Source: Canibacter zhuwentaonis | GTDB lineage: Bacteria > Actinomycetota > Actinomycetes > Actinomycetales > Microbacteriaceae | Reading direction: 5' to 3' (one strand) | Length of the DNA: 64,000 bases | Assembly: GCF_018531125.1 (NCBI RefSeq) | Contig: NZ_JAHDSY010000001.1 | Shown here: positions 25,619 to 34,920 of the stretch, one piece after another | Layout: the number at the start of each line of letters is the position of its first letter | Numbering within the stretch: the stretch's first letter is position 1 | Translations under genes and position numbers: made by a program | The notes under the pieces: model-generated | The model's database searches: none | What the model saw: only the letters and a program-made list of their open reading frames with translations | What the model was told of the DNA's origin: nothing

Positions 25619-27130
25619 ATGACAGGGTTTTATTCTAAGGCAGAGCCAGACTACGATCTTACAGAACAGCAACAAACGCCATACGTTGATGCGGTAGAGG
25701 CGCACATTGCGCGCTCTCCAATCTCGCTGATGGTGCCCGGGCACGGCAACGATCCGAAGCGTGGCACAACCCAGATTGCCGACCTGTTCGGCGATAAAGT
25801 TGCCGCTTTTGATCTGCCACAGCTGCTAGACGGCATCGACTTGGGTCCTAATGCGCCGATCGTGCAGGCACACGAGCTTGCCGCAAAAGCGTGGGGGGCT
25901 TATAAAACCTGGTTCTGCACCAACGGAGCTTCGCAGGCTAACAAGATGGCGGCGATTGCGATCCGCGGTCTGGGGCAAAATGTGCTGGTGCAGCGCAGTG
26001 CGCACTCGAGCTTTACCGACGGCATTATCGCGGCGGGGCTGAAACCTTCGTTCGTGTTGCCGAATGTTGACCAGCGCAACGGTGTCTCGCACGGGCTTAC
26101 GCCAGAGGCGCTAGAGGCGGCATTTGCGCAGGCAACTGAGAAAATTGATTCGGTTTATGTTGTGTCACCTAGCTATTTCGGGGCGACCGCGGATGTTGCC
26201 AGGCTCGCAGAAGTTGCGCACAAACACGGTGCGGCGCTGGTTGTTGACTGCGCGTGGGGCGCACATTTCGGATTCCACGAGCAGCTCCCAGAATCACCCG
26301 CCAGACTGGGCGCAGACCTGGTGATCTCGAGCACCCATAAGCTAGCCGGATCGCTCACGCAGAGCGCGATGCTGCATCTGTGCGACACCGAGTACACAGA
26401 AAAGCTGCTGCCGTTTGTTGAGCGCTCTTTTATGATGACAGCATCCACCTCGATGAGCGCAATTTTGCAGGGCTCGCTCGATGTGGCGCGTAAAACCATG
26501 GCAACAAGTCGCGCGCAGATCGGCAAATCTGTTGCGCTTGCTAACGAGCTGCGCGAGCGGATCCGCGAGAGCGAGCACTTCAGCCTGCTCTGCGACACTT
26601 TTGGCGAGTACCCCGATATTGTTGCGATTGATCCGCTGCGAATTGCGATCGACGTTTCTAAGCTCGCAAAAACCGGGCACTGGATACAGGGCAAAATGAA
26701 GGCAGACGATGCGATTTTCTTTGAAATGTCTACTGTGACCGTGATTGTCGCCGTTATCGGTGCTGGCTCGCTGCCAGATCTTGACAGAATCATGGATGCC
26801 CTAAACAGCGTGGTGCAAAAAGCTGGTTTGCGCGGCGAGAATGAGGAGCTTGAGAAATTCCCGGCATTTCCAAGCCCGGGCGAAATGGTGCTGCTGCCCA
26901 AAGACGCTTACTTTGGTGAGATTGAAACGGTTTCTGCGGCGGATGCTATCGGTCGGGTTTCTGTTGACTCGCTCGCGGCATACCCGCCGGGAATTCCAAA
27001 TGTGGTGCCGGGCGAGGTTATTACCGAGCAGCTGGTTGAGTTTTTGGGCGCGGTTGCAGCCTCACCAGTCGGATACGTGCGAGGCGCTAAAGATCCGCTG
27101 GTAACCCAGTATCGCGTGCTTAAAAAATAA
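25619..27130 (+). CDS. Orn/Lys/Arg decarboxylase family protein
   Basis: This is a PLP-dependent basic-amino-acid decarboxylase of fold type I. The 503 residues match the shorter Gram-positive group that lacks the N-terminal wing of the enterobacterial inducible enzymes. It shows SLMVPGHGNDPKRG, FCTNGASQANKMAA, VVDCAWGAHFGFHE (Asp/His for the cofactor) and STHKLAGSLTQSAML with the Schiff-base Lys. The C-terminus ending VTQYRVLKK contains AYPPGIPNVVPGE, typical of the family. Product is agmatine, cadaverine or putrescine, undetermined. The adjacent LysR gene probably controls it. Confidence 0.92.
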   Translation: MTGFYSKAEPDYDLTEQQQTPYVDAVEAHIARSPISLMVPGHGNDPKRGTTQIADLFGDKVAAFDLPQLLDGIDLGPNAPIVQAHELAAKAWGAYKTWFCTNGASQANKMAAIAIRGLGQNVLVQRSAHSSFTDGIIAAGLKPSFVLPNVDQRNGVSHGLTPEALEAAFAQATEKIDSVYVVSPSYFGATADVARLAEVAHKHGAALVVDCAWGAHFGFHEQLPESPARLGADLVISSTHKLAGSLTQSAMLHLCDTEYTEKLLPFVERSFMMTASTSMSAILQGSLDVARKTMATSRAQIGKSVALANELRERIRESEHFSLLCDTFGEYPDIVAIDPLRIAIDVSKLAKTGHWIQGKMKADDAIFFEMSTVTVIVAVIGAGSLPDLDRIMDALNSVVQKAGLRGENEELEKFPAFPSPGEMVLLPKDAYFGEIETVSAADAIGRVSVDSLAAYPPGIPNVVPGEVITEQLVEFLGAVAASPVGYVRGAKDPLVTQYRVLKK

Positions 27131-27142
27131 GATCACAAAATC

Positions 27143-27178
27143 AAGGGGCGCTCATCGTAATAGGTGATGCCCTTTTTT
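27143..27178. terminator. rho-independent terminator
   Basis: The stem AAGGGG...CTCATC pairs imperfectly with GGTGATGCCCTT, followed by six T. It lies between convergent genes and may act on both. Confidence 0.65.
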
Positions 27179-27186
27179 ATTTTTAA

Positions 27187-27429
27187 TTATTTTTTGAAAA
27201 GTGAAGATGCCAGGGTGGCGGTGCCGAGCACAACAACCAGGAGCACAGCCATAACAGTGGCAATCGCGATGTAGTTGTGCGGGTCGCCAACGTGGCTAAA
27301 CGGGGCAAGCGTATCAATTTTATGGTTACCGTGCTCGTCGCTGGCGTATGCTGCAACACCGAAAAATGTTGTAAAAACGAGTGTTAGCAGAGCGCCAACT
27401 GTAACTTTAACGCCTGATGAAAAATGCAT
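27187..27429 (-). CDS. small membrane-anchored protein of unknown function
   Basis: This 80-residue protein has a signal-like segment (VGALLTLVFTTFFGVAAYAS), a short extracytoplasmic stretch rich in His/Asp (DEHGNHKIDTLAPFSHVGDP) and a second hydrophobic segment (IATVMAVLLVVVLGTATLAS) before FKK. A GGAGCAACC ribosome site precedes the ATG. The His-rich loop may bind a metal, which is inference. No family is recognised. Confidence 0.65.
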   Translation of the reverse strand: MHFSSGVKVTVGALLTLVFTTFFGVAAYASDEHGNHKIDTLAPFSHVGDPHNYIAIATVMAVLLVVVLGTATLASSLFKK

Positions 27430-27657
27430 GGTTGCTCCTTAATGAAGTGTGCAGCGTGTTAAAAAAGTTCTAAATATATTTTGCCCTAATGCTAAACAGT
27501 AAGCAATTTGCGGCGGCATGGCGTTGAGGTGGTCGCGCGGTTGCGCTGTTGGACTCCTAGCGAATTTTGAGAGTCTAGCGGATTTGTGTAATGCAGTAAG
27601 GCGCTGAGCAGCGGGGCAGCAGGAAGCCGAGCAGCGGGTCGTGCAGGCGATTGCGCG

Positions 27658-28131
27658 CTACTGATCAGACAGCTTTTTAATGTCTATTTCGAGCGCCACC
27701 CAGGCGAGCATAGCGCATTTAATGCGCATCACAAATTTACTAACCCCGTAAAAAGCTATTGCGTCTTCGAGCAGATCCGCATTATCAACATCACTGCCGT
27801 CGCGGGTTTGCAGCATGGCGCGAAAAACATCCACCAGCTTTTGTGCGGCTGCGGGAGTTGGTTTTTGCTTGTTAATAAGCTGCGCCAAAACCGAGGCGGC
27901 CGCCATCGAGATGGAACACCCCGCGCCCCGCCACTTCAGCTCGACTATCTGATCGGTTTTTTTATCGTAGGCAATATCAAGCGTTATTTCATCACCGCAG
28001 CTCGGGTTGAGTTCGTGGTGAGAGGCGGTGATAAGCTCATCTGTGACGCAGCTAAGCTCGCTTTTGCCGTGCGGGCGTTTGCTGTGATCTAAAATAATTT
28101 CTTGATAGAGTGAATCTAATCCTGCCGTCAT
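27658..28131 (-). CDS. sufU: SUF system scaffold / sulfur-transfer protein SufU
   Basis: SufU accepts persulfide from SufS in Gram-positive Fe-S cluster assembly. The 157 residues have the three zinc-ligand cysteines in NPSCGDEI, GAGCSIS and RIKCAMLAW and the conserved Asp after the first. The start overlaps the sufS stop by one base. No sufBCD genes are adjacent here, so the rest of the SUF machinery must be elsewhere. Confidence 0.93.
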   Translation of the reverse strand: MTAGLDSLYQEIILDHSKRPHGKSELSCVTDELITASHHELNPSCGDEITLDIAYDKKTDQIVELKWRGAGCSISMAAASVLAQLINKQKPTPAAAQKLVDVFRAMLQTRDGSDVDNADLLEDAIAFYGVSKFVMRIKCAMLAWVALEIDIKKLSDQ

Positions 28132-29495
28132 TACCTCTCCAAAAAGTATTTTTGAGCCTCTTTAAGCCCGGTTACAAAAGCGTCTATTTCATCCTGTGTT
28201 GTGGCGCAGCTAACACTGCACCTTACGCTCGCGGTGATTCCGAGTGCCCGGTGCAGGGGTTGTGCGCAGTGATGCCCCACCCGCACAATAACCCCAAGCG
28301 AGTCGAGCACCTGCCCAACATCGTGCGGATGCACGCCATCAAGATTAAGTGACACGAGCGCCGCGCGCGCGTTTGTGTGCTGCTCGCCAATAATTCTAAG
28401 CCCTGACACGCTACGAAGTTTATCAAGCAGGTAGGACACTAAAAATTCTTCTGTTTTAGCAATGTTGTGCATCCCCAGCTCTTGTAAATATTCGGTTGCA
28501 GCAGCGAGCGCGATAGCTTGAGAAACTGCTCCTGTGCCCGGTTCAAAGCGGTACGGGGGTGGTAAAAACTCTGTTGTTTCAGGGGTAACAAGCGTGATTG
28601 CGCTGCCGCCCGTGCGCGCCGGGGGAAGAGCATCTAGCAGTTCTGTTTTACCTAGTAAACCGCCAACACCGTTTGGGCCAAACATTTTGTGTCCGCTAAA
28701 AACAATGAAGTCAGCCCCGCTCTCGGAGGCGTTAAAAGGTAGGTGAGGCACGCTCTGGCAAGCATCGAGCACCGTAATCGCATCGGGCGAAGCGTGTTTC
28801 ACCGCCTGCACAGTGTCTGCCACCTCAACTGTGTGCCCGGTAACGTTAGAAACGTGCGCAAAAGCCACTATTTTAGTGCGCGCGTTAAGACGCTCGCGTA
28901 GCTCTGCAACACGCCACAGCCCGTTTTCATTAACGGGCAGGGTTACCAGCTTAGCTCCGGTGCGCGCTGCCAGCCGCTGCCAAGGAATCAGGTTGGCATG
29001 GTGTTCGCTAACCGGTACCAAAATCTCGTCATCGCGCGCAAGCACAAACCTATCAGACCCGGCAACTGCGAGCTGCGGTGCGGGCAGGCTGACCGCCAGG
29101 CTCGCCTCGCTAATCGCGGTAGACAGGGTGTTTATTGCGTCAGTTGCGCCCCCGGTAAAAACCAGGGTGTAAAGGCTGGAAGATCCCAAAAACTTAGCTA
29201 TCTGAGCGCGCGCATTCTCGTAGCGCAGACTTGCTTCTCCCGTGGCAAAACTCGTGCCCCGGTGCACCGCGGCGGTGTGCGCAACCGTGAAATCGTGCTC
29301 CGCCAGTAGCGCCCGCGCCACGCGCTGCGAGGTTGCTGCGGTGTCAAGATACGAGCTGTGTTTTTCACCCCGGCTTTTAAGCTCGTCGATCTGCTTGAAA
29401 TAGGGGAAATCAGCCCGTATCCGTGCGATTTTTGCGGTCTCAAAAACAGCGCCCTGAGAGTTTGTGCGGGTTGTGTTAAGCTCCGTCATAATCAT
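28131..29495 (-). CDS. sufS: cysteine desulfurase SufS
   Basis: This PLP enzyme removes sulfur from cysteine for Fe-S cluster assembly. The 454 residues include VFTGGATDAINTLSTAI, VSEHHANLIPWQRLA, VLDACQSVPHL, the cofactor Lys in FSGHKMFGPNGVGGL and the active Cys in VRVGHHCAQPLHRALG, the pattern of group II (SufS) enzymes. It is about 40 residues longer than typical, with an N-terminal extension before ARIRADFPYF. It forms an operon with sufU. Start is ATG 29495 or the ATG two codons later. Confidence 0.93.
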   Translation of the reverse strand: MIMTELNTTRTNSQGAVFETAKIARIRADFPYFKQIDELKSRGEKHSSYLDTAATSQRVARALLAEHDFTVAHTAAVHRGTSFATGEASLRYENARAQIAKFLGSSSLYTLVFTGGATDAINTLSTAISEASLAVSLPAPQLAVAGSDRFVLARDDEILVPVSEHHANLIPWQRLAARTGAKLVTLPVNENGLWRVAELRERLNARTKIVAFAHVSNVTGHTVEVADTVQAVKHASPDAITVLDACQSVPHLPFNASESGADFIVFSGHKMFGPNGVGGLLGKTELLDALPPARTGGSAITLVTPETTEFLPPPYRFEPGTGAVSQAIALAAATEYLQELGMHNIAKTEEFLVSYLLDKLRSVSGLRIIGEQHTNARAALVSLNLDGVHPHDVGQVLDSLGVIVRVGHHCAQPLHRALGITASVRCSVSCATTQDEIDAFVTGLKEAQKYFLER

Positions 29496-29568
29496 TTAAT
29501 TATCTCACTGTATGCGGTGAATTTGCCGGGGTTTTTTATTTTCGCATTGAAGCGGATACTATTAAAAT

Positions 29569-30192
29569 GTGATTTTAGAACTCGTTTATCACACAGTGCA
29601 GTTTTTTGGGATTCTGGCTTTTGCCGTGTCGGGCGCGCTGGTGGGGGTGCGTAATAACCTTGATATGCTGGGCGTTATCGTGGTTGGAGCGGCAACGGGA
29701 ATCGGCGGCGGTATTCTGAAAGACCTGCTGCTGGGGATTAACCCGCCCACAAGTCTGGTGTTCTGGCCGAATGTGGTGGTTGCGGTGGCGGGGACGCTGC
29801 TGGTGTTTTTCTTCCACCATCACATTACGCGCCGCCGCTACCTTGAAATTGTTGCTGACGCTTTTGGGCTGGGGCTGTTTTCTGCAAACACCGCGGCGTG
29901 GGCGATAACGCAGGGATATTCGCTGCTCACGGCGGTTTTTGTTGGCACTATTACCGCGATTGGCGGCGGAGTTGTGCGCGATGTGTTGGTGAACATAATT
30001 CCCGGGGTGCTAACCCGCGAGCTGTACGCGGTGTCTGCGCTGTGCGGGGCTTTTACCGCGTCGATGCTCGCGATTTTAACGGGCACAATTCTGATTTCGT
30101 CAGTTGTTGGCGGATCGGTTGCGATCACGCTGCGGTTGCTGTCGCACGCGCGCGGCTGGCATCTGCCGCACGCCCGCCAAAAATTTGTTTAG
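29569..30192 (+). CDS. TRIC-type cation channel family (UPF0126)
   Basis: This 207-residue membrane protein is built of two repeats. Each has the glycine-rich signature GIGGGILKDLLLGINPP in the first half and AIGGGVVRDVLVNIIPG in the second, which form the pore kinks in trimeric intracellular cation channel homologues. About seven membrane segments are expected. The start is GTG 29569. The divergent neighbour is sufS. The bacterial physiological role is poorly defined. Confidence 0.9.
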   Translation: MILELVYHTVQFFGILAFAVSGALVGVRNNLDMLGVIVVGAATGIGGGILKDLLLGINPPTSLVFWPNVVVAVAGTLLVFFFHHHITRRRYLEIVADAFGLGLFSANTAAWAITQGYSLLTAVFVGTITAIGGGVVRDVLVNIIPGVLTRELYAVSALCGAFTASMLAILTGTILISSVVGGSVAITLRLLSHARGWHLPHARQKFV

Positions 30193-30431
30193 CTGTGCCG
30201 CCGGGCGCTTGTGAGTGAGCTGCAGGCGCAGCATACCGCCGGAGCGCGACATCGGTCAAGGTTTTGTAAGGTAGCACCCGCCATAACTCCGCACAGCACA
30301 ATATCGCTGCGCGCGGTAACAACTATGGTCAGCGACCTGACAATCAGCATCGAAAACGGCAGGCGCGCAAAAAAAGTGAGCGGCAGATAGCCCGTTCCGA
30401 GACTGTTAAGGGACACTTTATTCGTTTGCAT
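30189..30431 (-). pseudogene. N-terminal remnant of an MFS transporter gene
   Basis: The minus strand reads GTGYLPLTFFARLPFSMLIV followed by RSLTIVVTARSDIVLCGVMAGA, which is the first membrane segment and beginning of the second of an MFS exporter (usual pattern PL..ARLPFAM...G.LTLVVTARGS...GG..AG). After that the frame degenerates into Cys/Arg-rich nonsense and stops, so only about 50 residues of a 400-residue protein survive. Confidence 0.55.
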
Positions 30432-30481
30432 TTAATTTATTTTAAAGCTAGATTGAGCCTTGACGCTGTATCGTTTGTAGA

Positions 30482-31300
30482 ATGCTTACAATTGCAGCAA
30501 CCCCGATTGGCAATTTACAGGACGCCTCGCCGCGGCTCTGCGCGGCGTTGCAGGCGGCGGATATTATTGCAGCCGAAGACACGCGCAAAACCCGGCAGCT
30601 GCTGCGGTTGTTAGAAATAACCACGGGTGCGCGGCTGGTTGCGTTGCACGATCACAACGAGCAGCGGAAGGCCGCCGAGCTGGCTGCGCTGGCGCTTGAA
30701 TCTGAGGTGGTTTTGGTCAGTGATGCGGGAATGCCTACGGTTGCAGACCCCGGGTTTAGGGTTGTCGCCGCTGCGGTTGCGCATGATGTCGCGGTGACCG
30801 TGATTCCCGGGCCGAGCGCCGCGCTGGCAGCGCTCGCGATTTCTGGCATCGCCACTGACAGGTTTGCTTTTGAGGGGTTTCTGCCGCGCAAACAGGGGGC
30901 GCTGCGCAAGCGTCTTGCCGAGCTGGCGAGCGACTCGCGCACCCTCGTGTTTTTTGAGTCGCCCAAGCGAGTGCTAGCCACGATTACCGAGTTTGCGCGG
31001 GTTTTTGGAGGCGACAGGCGGGCGGCGGTGTGTCGCGAGCTGACCAAAATGTACGAGCAGGTTGTGCGCGGCCCGTTGCGGGAGCTTGCCGATAACCTGC
31101 CCGATGAGCTGCGCGGTGAGGTGGTTCTGGTTGTTGCGGGAGCGGATGCGGCGGCGGATCCTCAGACTGTGCTCGAGCAGGTGCTCGCGCGAGTTGCTGC
31201 GGGTGAGCGGCTGAAAGACGCTGCGCGCGAGGCGGCTAAAGAGTTTGGCGTGCCCGCGCGCGAGTTGTATGAGATGGGGCTGCAAGCCGAGAGAAGGTGA
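30482..31300 (+). CDS. rsmI: 16S rRNA 2'-O-ribose C1402 methyltransferase
   Basis: RsmI uses SAM to methylate the ribose of C1402 in the 30S decoding centre. The 272 residues show IAATPIGNLQDASPRL, then AAEDTRKTRQLL, LVSDAGMPTVADPGF, VTVIPGPSAALAALAISG and FFESPKRVLATI, the standard order of this tetrapyrrole-methylase-fold enzyme. It is monocistronic. The following 250 bases are GC-rich and then AT-rich without a gene. Confidence 0.96.
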   Translation: MLTIAATPIGNLQDASPRLCAALQAADIIAAEDTRKTRQLLRLLEITTGARLVALHDHNEQRKAAELAALALESEVVLVSDAGMPTVADPGFRVVAAAVAHDVAVTVIPGPSAALAALAISGIATDRFAFEGFLPRKQGALRKRLAELASDSRTLVFFESPKRVLATITEFARVFGGDRRAAVCRELTKMYEQVVRGPLRELADNLPDELRGEVVLVVAGADAAADPQTVLEQVLARVAAGERLKDAAREAAKEFGVPARELYEMGLQAERR

Positions 31301-31551
31301 GCGTGCCGCGCGGCGCGCTTTTGTTGTGCCGGGTTTGGGCTTTGTGCGCGCTGCCCGCCGTACTGCCTGTGCTTGCCATCCATCGCGCCGGTTCTGTGTC
31401 GCGCGCTGCGCCGTGCCGGTCGCGGTGCGCCGCCAGCGCCGCGCGTGCGATCCGCTCGCGCAACCTGGCGCGTTTTGACGCAGAGTGTTAGACGCTCAGC
31501 TATATTAGATATTATTGACCGAGTTAGTGTATCTGTAAACTTTAGGAATCT

Positions 31552-32559
31552 ATGAAAAAAATAATCAGTATTTCTGCGGCCGTTGCTGTTTTGGGGCTCG
31601 GTCTAACGGGCTGTTCACCGCAGGGCGATAAAGCTGACGCGCCCAAGGGTGACGAAATTTCCTGTGAGGCAAAGCCTGGAGACGTTGTTAAAAACATCAA
31701 TGTTAGCGGTGAGCACGGCGGTGAAGTGAGCGTTGAAAACGTGAAAGATTTGCCCGAGGTGCAAGATATTCAAGCTAAAGTCGTTGAAAAAGGCGACGGC
31801 AGTTCTGTGGTTTCGGCTGAAAACGTGAAATACGATATGCAGCTAACCATTTTTAACGGTAAAACCGGCGCTAAAATTACTTCAGAGCCGCTTAAAGGCG
31901 CGGCACTGTTGAAAGAAAACATCGGCATCGGCTGGTTGCTGCAGTATGTTGGCTGCGCCACCGACAAGGGTCGCACGGTTGCTGTGATGCCGGTTGGGAA
32001 GATTTGGGAAGATCCTAAGCGCGTTGGTCTTGAAGGTATCGAGGCAAAAGATCCGATTGTTGTGATTACCGACGCTAAGGGCGCAACTCAGGAGCTTGGC
32101 GAAGCTGATCTGTTAAAGCAGGCTGAGGGCGCTAAAAAAGATCTGCCAGAGGGATTCCCTAAAGTTGATATTGCAGAAAACGGCCAGCCAACCGTTTCAA
32201 ACCCTGACAACCTTGAAAACCCAAGCGAGTTGAAAATTGCCAATATGGTTGAGGGCAAAGGTCAAGAGGTGCAAGAGGGTGACACTGTTTACCTGCACTA
32301 CACCGGAGTTATTCTGCGCGACGGTAAAGTCTTTGACTCGAGCTGGCAGCGTGGCAAGCACGCAAGCTTCACAACAAACCAGGTTATTCCTGGTTTCTCT
32401 AAAGCTCTTGTGGGGCAAAGAGTTGGTTCGCGCGTTGTTGCTCTGATTCCGCCGAGCGAGGGTTACGGCTCAGCATGGCTCACATCACAGGGTCATAAAG
32501 AAGATGACGTGATGGTTTTCGTGGTGGATATTCTAGGGGTTAGCGCCGCTAAAAAATAA
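31552..32559 (+). CDS. FKBP-type peptidyl-prolyl isomerase lipoprotein
   Basis: The 335-residue lipoprotein has lipobox VLGLGLTGCSP. Residues about 240-335 form an FKBP domain (GDTVYLHYTGVILRDGKVFD, then VIPGFSKALVGQRVGSRV and IPPSEGYG). The 200 residues between are soluble and may be a degenerate first FKBP-like domain, as in two-domain actinobacterial relatives. It would assist folding of secreted proteins at the outer face of the membrane. The ATG follows an AGGAATCT leader. Confidence 0.9.
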   Translation: MKKIISISAAVAVLGLGLTGCSPQGDKADAPKGDEISCEAKPGDVVKNINVSGEHGGEVSVENVKDLPEVQDIQAKVVEKGDGSSVVSAENVKYDMQLTIFNGKTGAKITSEPLKGAALLKENIGIGWLLQYVGCATDKGRTVAVMPVGKIWEDPKRVGLEGIEAKDPIVVITDAKGATQELGEADLLKQAEGAKKDLPEGFPKVDIAENGQPTVSNPDNLENPSELKIANMVEGKGQEVQEGDTVYLHYTGVILRDGKVFDSSWQRGKHASFTTNQVIPGFSKALVGQRVGSRVVALIPPSEGYGSAWLTSQGHKEDDVMVFVVDILGVSAAKK

Positions 32560-32642
32560 CCGCGCAGGGCGTGCTTCACAGCTAACGATTAGAGCGCGCC
32601 CTGCTGCACCACACGGGTTAGCAACTGTTTTAAGGAGTGCGT

Positions 32643-33971
32643 ATGCCTGACGCCCTGCTTTACCTGCTGGGGGTTTTGACGGTCGCTGCGGGGCTGATCG
32701 TCTCCGTCGGGTTGCACGAAGTTGGGCACCTGCTGCCGGCTAAACTCTTCGGGGTTAAAGTCACGCAGTTTATGATCGGGTTTGGCAGCAGAATCTGGTC
32801 AAAGCGGATCGGCGAAACCGAGTACGGCTTCAAACTCCTGCCGCTCGGCGGGTATGTTGCGATGATCGGGATGCTGCCCCCGCACAAAAAAGGTGCGAAT
32901 CCGCGCGAGTCAAGCACCGGGTTTTTTGACTCCCTGGCGCAAGAAGCACGCAAAGCCAGCGCCGAAACAGTAACAGAGACCGATAAGGGGCGCACTTTTT
33001 ACAGCCTGCCGGTGTACAAAAAAATAATTATTATGCTCGGCGGTCCGCTGGTTAATTTGATGCTGGGGTGTCTGTTTTTCGCGATCCTGGTGAGCGGAAT
33101 CGGGGTGCAGCAGCCGAGCACGGTGGTTGGCGAGGTGTATCAGTGCCTGAAGCCCGTAACCGCGGCTGATGCGTCATGTGCGCCGGGTGATCCGCAAGCT
33201 CCCGCCGCGGCGGCTGGCGTGCTGCCCGGCGACAGGGTGCTCGCAATAAACGGCACCGAGGTTGTGCAGTGGCAGCAGATACAGCGGGAGATCCGCGAAA
33301 ATCCCGACACCGCGATTGCGCTCAAGGTGCTCAGAGCGGGGGAAGTGGTTGAGACCCGGCTAACTCCCGCGCTAACTGAGCGGCCCGTTTACGACAGCAA
33401 CCTGCGTCCGGTGCGCGAGGCTGACGGCGCTTATAAAACCGAGCTGGTGGGCGTGGCGGGCTTTAGCAGCGCGTATCAGCGCGTGCGCGAGCCGCTGAGT
33501 GCCGTGCCGCAGCACGTGATTGCGCAGGCGGATGCGGTTGCCCGAACAATTGTGAACCTGCCACAGCGTATGTACGACGTGTGGCAGGCGGCTTTTGGAG
33601 CGACAGAGCGCGACCCTAGCGGACCCGTTAGCGTTGTGGGAGTGGGGCGTTTGGCGGGTGAAATAGCAGCGCTTGAGAACACTCCCGTGCTTGATAAGTT
33701 GGCGGCTCTGACGGGGCTGTTAGCGAGCATCAATATTGCGCTTTTCGTGTTTAACCTGGTGCCTTTGCTGCCGCTTGACGGCGGGCACGTTGCGGGTGCG
33801 GTTTATGAAGGCGCAAAGCGGGGCATCTACAGGGTGTTAGGCAAAGCGGATCCGGGGCCCGTCGATATTGCAAAGTGGATGCCGATAACCTACGCGGTTG
33901 TTTTAATTATGGGAGCTATGAGTTTATTGCTTATTTACGCGGATATTGTAAAACCGGTGTCGCTTGGCTGA
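32643..33971 (+). CDS. site-2 protease family M50 (Rip1/RseP-like)
   Basis: This intramembrane zinc protease has HEVGH at residues 24-28 in the first membrane segment, a PDZ domain in the middle (AAAGVLPGDRVLAINGTEVV) and the second active-site motif PLLPLDGGHVAGAVYEG before the last membrane segments. Its 442 residues match actinobacterial Rip1 relatives, which cleave anti-sigma factors. ATG 32643 is chosen because AAGGAG lies five bases upstream. It overlaps trmB by eight bases; the usual dxr/ispG neighbours are absent. Confidence 0.93.
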   Translation: MPDALLYLLGVLTVAAGLIVSVGLHEVGHLLPAKLFGVKVTQFMIGFGSRIWSKRIGETEYGFKLLPLGGYVAMIGMLPPHKKGANPRESSTGFFDSLAQEARKASAETVTETDKGRTFYSLPVYKKIIIMLGGPLVNLMLGCLFFAILVSGIGVQQPSTVVGEVYQCLKPVTAADASCAPGDPQAPAAAAGVLPGDRVLAINGTEVVQWQQIQREIRENPDTAIALKVLRAGEVVETRLTPALTERPVYDSNLRPVREADGAYKTELVGVAGFSSAYQRVREPLSAVPQHVIAQADAVARTIVNLPQRMYDVWQAAFGATERDPSGPVSVVGVGRLAGEIAALENTPVLDKLAALTGLLASINIALFVFNLVPLLPLDGGHVAGAVYEGAKRGIYRVLGKADPGPVDIAKWMPITYAVVLIMGAMSLLLIYADIVKPVSLG

Positions 33972-34677
33972 TTTAACCCCTCACAGAATGCTGTCTTTTG
34001 TGCGTCGCGGTGGCAGAATGAGCCAGGCGAAACAGCGCGCGCTCACAGAGCTCGCACCAAAATACCTGATTGACTGCCCGCGCGCTGAGGGCGCAACGAG
34101 CGTTGCGCCGGGCTTACAAACACCCCCTGCAGAGTGGTTTGGGCGGGTGGCTCCTGTGGTTGTTGAGATAGGTTCTGGGCAGGGGCAGCAGCTGGTTTAC
34201 GCGGCAGAGCGCAACCCGGGCAGTGATTTTGTCGGGGTTGAGGTTTACACCGCCGGAATTGCGCGCACTATGTTGATGGCGGATGCACAAAGGGTGGATA
34301 ATCTGCGGCTGGTTGAGGCTAACGCGCCGGAGGTTTTAACTAACCTGCTGCCACAGGGCGCTGTTAGTGAGGTGTGGATTTTTTTCCCGGATCCGTGGCA
34401 CAAGGCGCGACACAACAAGCGCCGCCTGGTGGATGAGGGGTTTGTGCCGGTTTTGCAGGGTGCGCTTAAGCCCGGCGGGGTTGTGCGGCTTGCGACTGAC
34501 TGGCAGGAGTATGCGGAGCAGATGCGCGAGGTGCTGGATGGCGCGGATGCGTTTGCGCGTGACTTTGAGGGGGAGTGGGCGCCTAGATTTGAGGGGCGCA
34601 CGCTCACCGCTTTTGAACGCAAGGGGATCGCAAAAGGGCGCAGTATCTATGATCTGTGCTACATCCTGCGGGATTAG
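33964..34677 (+). CDS. trmB: tRNA (guanine-N7-)-methyltransferase
   Basis: TrmB forms m7G46 in tRNA. The 237 residues show VVEIGSGQGQQLVYAAERNP (SAM site), GVEVYTAGIARTM, then IFFPDPWHKARHNKRRLV, the family signature, and a C-terminal FERKGIAKGRSIYDL segment. The start is TTG 33964 inside the end of the protease gene, which implies coupled translation. Confidence 0.95.
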   Translation: MADLTPHRMLSFVRRGGRMSQAKQRALTELAPKYLIDCPRAEGATSVAPGLQTPPAEWFGRVAPVVVEIGSGQGQQLVYAAERNPGSDFVGVEVYTAGIARTMLMADAQRVDNLRLVEANAPEVLTNLLPQGAVSEVWIFFPDPWHKARHNKRRLVDEGFVPVLQGALKPGGVVRLATDWQEYAEQMREVLDGADAFARDFEGEWAPRFEGRTLTAFERKGIAKGRSIYDLCYILRD

Positions 34678-34802
34678 TGGGTGGTTGGTGGATGCTTGGC
34701 GTGCGCTTGGCGGATACTCGGTGTGCTCGTGATTCTGAGCGTGCTCTTGAGCGCGGCTCGCACAAGCTTCGCCCTGGTAGGGTAGAATAGTGGGGTTACT
34801 TT

Positions 34803-34878
34803 GCCCTCGTAGCTCAGTGGATAGAGCGACGGTTTCCGGTACCGTAGGTCGGAGGTTCGATTCCTCTCGGGGGCACCA
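34803..34878 (+). tRNA. tRNA-Arg (anticodon CCG)
   Basis: A complete cloverleaf: acceptor GCCCTCG/CGGGGGC with one G-U pair, D-arm AGCTCAGTGGATAGAGC, anticodon stem ACGGT/ACCGT with loop TTCCGGT, T-arm with GGTTCGATTCC, discriminator A and an encoded CCA at 34876-34878. A TAGAAT -10-like box lies about 20 bases upstream. Its 3' end marks where the chromosome-like region stops and accessory genes begin, so it is the likely integration site of the island. Confidence 0.97.
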
Positions 34879-34920
34879 TTCAAAACAATCGTTTAATAGT
34901 TTTCTTTGCGGTGCGCATAT

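Noticed and set aside
4600..34000. Very frequent GCGGATCC/GCGGATGC words in the chromosomal part as a possible uptake signal
   Set aside because: Most occur in preferred Ala-Asp or Ser-Ala codons, and related words are also found in the island; needs counting against codon expectation.
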